From Neonectria sp. B-13 (Eukaryota > Ascomycota > Sordariomycetes > Hypocreales > Nectriaceae), in NCBI GenBank assembly GCA_002682825.1, contig NOKP01000002.1:811132-875131 (forward strand): DNA of 64,000 nt, in the 5' to 3' direction. The translations under genes and the position numbers were made by a program. This document shows positions 62,638-64,000 of the stretch, in pieces. The notes beneath the pieces were generated by a model. That model ran no database searches. It worked only from the letters and a program-made list of their open reading frames with translations, and had not been told where the DNA came from. Every line of letters starts with the position of its first letter. Positions within the stretch are counted from its first letter, which is position 1.

Positions 62638-64000
62638 GATGAGCTCTTTGGGCTTGGGGTGGAAGGGTGATATCTGTAGGCTACCGAGCCAGAAGAGGAG
62701 AGCATAAGACAACAAACAGAAAGTTGGCAGTCGAACAAGATTTGAGAAGCCTCAAGGAAGACAGTGATGATAAATAGACAGTGAACTATTGCGAATGATG
62801 TTGAGCTGTGGAATGAAGCATAAGATGGAGAAGAAGGACTCACTGAGCCTATAAATAAGAAGGCGAGAATGCCAGACAGTACTGCTGGGACTAAAAAATC
62901 TCATCGAGAGGATATCTTGGAGAGTACGCTACTGTGACTTTGGAGCGTACAACCGGCGGCAGAATAGAAATTGGAGCTAGTTGATGTGAACAAGGGACCA
63001 AATGACAGGGAATGTGAAGAAAATCAGGCGTGGTCTGCTGGCGGGTCAGCCAGCTCGATAACCCTGAGCAACATGATAGACCTATCATGACCGTGTCCTG
63101 TTGAACTGTTGGCTACCTGTTGCATTCTGAGTGGCTAGTAACCCTGTCGCATCCGGCGAGACGCCCTCGGCGATAAACTTGTTGGGAGCAAGACGGCAGC
63201 TCACTGAAACGTACAGTGGAAAGGATTAAAATGGTTGTTTTTGACCCTTGCTTACCGATGATTATGACTTGGTTGAGGCTGAGTTCCTGGCTTACTGACG
63301 GACGAACAACCAACACACCAAGGAAGTGAGCAGATGAGGCCACTAACATAGGCGCCCTAGAACTGAAACAAGAAAGTAGTGGTTCGCAGGTTCTGCGGCG
63401 CACACGATTGGTCAGTTTTCGATTGTTGGTTGGTTCTCCCGCTCCACGTTCTATTCGCATTCAAGACTGTTGGTGGCAGTTTGGATGACGAGTTACCTAG
63501 CCACCGATGCGATCGGCGCAGGCCCAGCCAAGTTAAGCGCCCCGGAACTGGGTCGAGGACGTATTGTCTCCATTGCGGCTTTGCAAGAGATACGAAAAGG
63601 GACTTTCAACTTCATTCACCCACCTCCATCTTCTATTCTCATTCAAGTTGTTGGTGATGACTCTGTCAACCAACATGTTCATTGGCCAGCAAAGTAGCGG
63701 GTCTAGGCGTCCTTTGTGACGGCGCTTAACATCGGCCATTCCTGCGTCTTATTGGGCAGCGGTCTCGGCAAAGCTTCGGTATGCGGCTTTTGCCGCGAGC
63801 GCCTGAAGCGCCTTTCAACCGGGGGTTAAACCTTCCTTGTTCCCCTCTCTCACGTTCCAGTTCAGTTCCATCAGGACCACCATCAGGAAGTCCCGCTTCC
63901 TTCCTCTTCTTCTTTTTCATCTTCTTCTTCTTTTTTCTTTTGGTTCTTGCATCCTTCTTGCATGTCTCCGTTCCTTGCCGACTTCTGCACCCCTTCTTTA
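62638..64000. other. Right-end intergenic region
   Basis: Holds the promoter of the RGG/Tyr protein gene and no confident gene. Short frames at 63113-63460 and 63379-63697 lack recognisable domains. Two related stretches (around 63445-63475 and 63625-63655, both with TTCTATTC...CATTCAAG) suggest an old local duplication. Confidence 0.5.
63830..63995 (+). promoter_or_regulatory. Pyrimidine-rich tract, possible promoter or 5' leader of a gene to the right
   Basis: The plus strand is dominated by C and T with CTTCTTC runs around 63895-63955, as in many filamentous fungal core promoters and leaders. Any gene would lie beyond the window. Confidence 0.3.

Noticed and set aside
63726..63920. Lys/Arg-rich 64-residue minus frame
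   Set aside because: It is the complement of a CT-rich tract; low complexity accounts for it.
1..64000. CRISPR arrays, insertion sequences, rRNA or tRNA genes
   Set aside because: None seen; the window is fungal nuclear DNA and I found no regularly spaced short repeats or convincing tRNA box pairs by eye. A tRNA scan could still find one.

Overview
The window looks like nuclear DNA of a filamentous ascomycete (Pezizomycotina). The genes have short 50-100 bp GT-AG introns, monocistronic units on both strands, CT/CA-rich leaders, and fungal families (GMC oxidoreductase, MDR-type ABC transporter, giant iterative-type NRPS). Hypocreales is my best guess, because the closest architecture I know is the cyclosporin synthetase type; this is an inference.

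Layout. 1-1968 (-): GMC oxidoreductase in five exons, running off the left edge. 1969-3555: non-coding. 3556-39567 (-): one intronless 36 kb reading frame for a 12,003-residue non-ribosomal peptide synthetase. 39568-43465: a 3.9 kb divergent intergenic region. 43466-47582 (+): full-size ABCB/MDR-type exporter, three exons. 48054-48681 (+): small Rieske [2Fe-2S] protein. 49342-50485 (-): short-chain dehydrogenase. 51243-52863 (-): amidase-signature hydrolase. 52864-58136: a gene-poor stretch. 58215-59700 (+): ACOT9-like acyl-CoA thioesterase. 59701-61364: a possible small gene or remnant. 61365-62637 (-): RGG- and Tyr-repeat low-complexity protein. 62638-64000: no gene seen.

The main system is a probable biosynthetic cluster for an N-methylated cyclic nonapeptide. 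The synthetase has nine modules: C*-A-T / C-A-T / C-A-MT-T / C-A-T / C-A-MT-T / C-A-MT-T / C-A-T / C-A-MT-T / C-A-MT-T, followed by a terminal condensation (CT) domain. The first C domain is only a C-terminal half, and there is no epimerase or thioesterase. The colinear prediction is cyclo-(X1-X2-MeX3-X4-MeX5-MeX6-X7-MeX8-MeX9). Modules 4-6 and 7-9 are two blocks of almost equal length with the same order (plain, methylating, methylating), so the enzyme seems to have grown by duplicating a three-module block. The divergent ABC exporter is the natural efflux or self-protection partner. The GMC, Rieske, SDR and amidase genes are possible tailoring enzymes, but their membership is unproven. A CCGGCCGG palindrome recurs in the non-coding DNA before the GMC gene and twice in the NRPS/ABC divergent region, a candidate cluster-specific Zn2Cys6 site. 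No transcription factor gene of that type lies in the window.

All residue numbers were counted by hand from the sequence. Substrate-code readings are hand alignments and should be treated as provisional.
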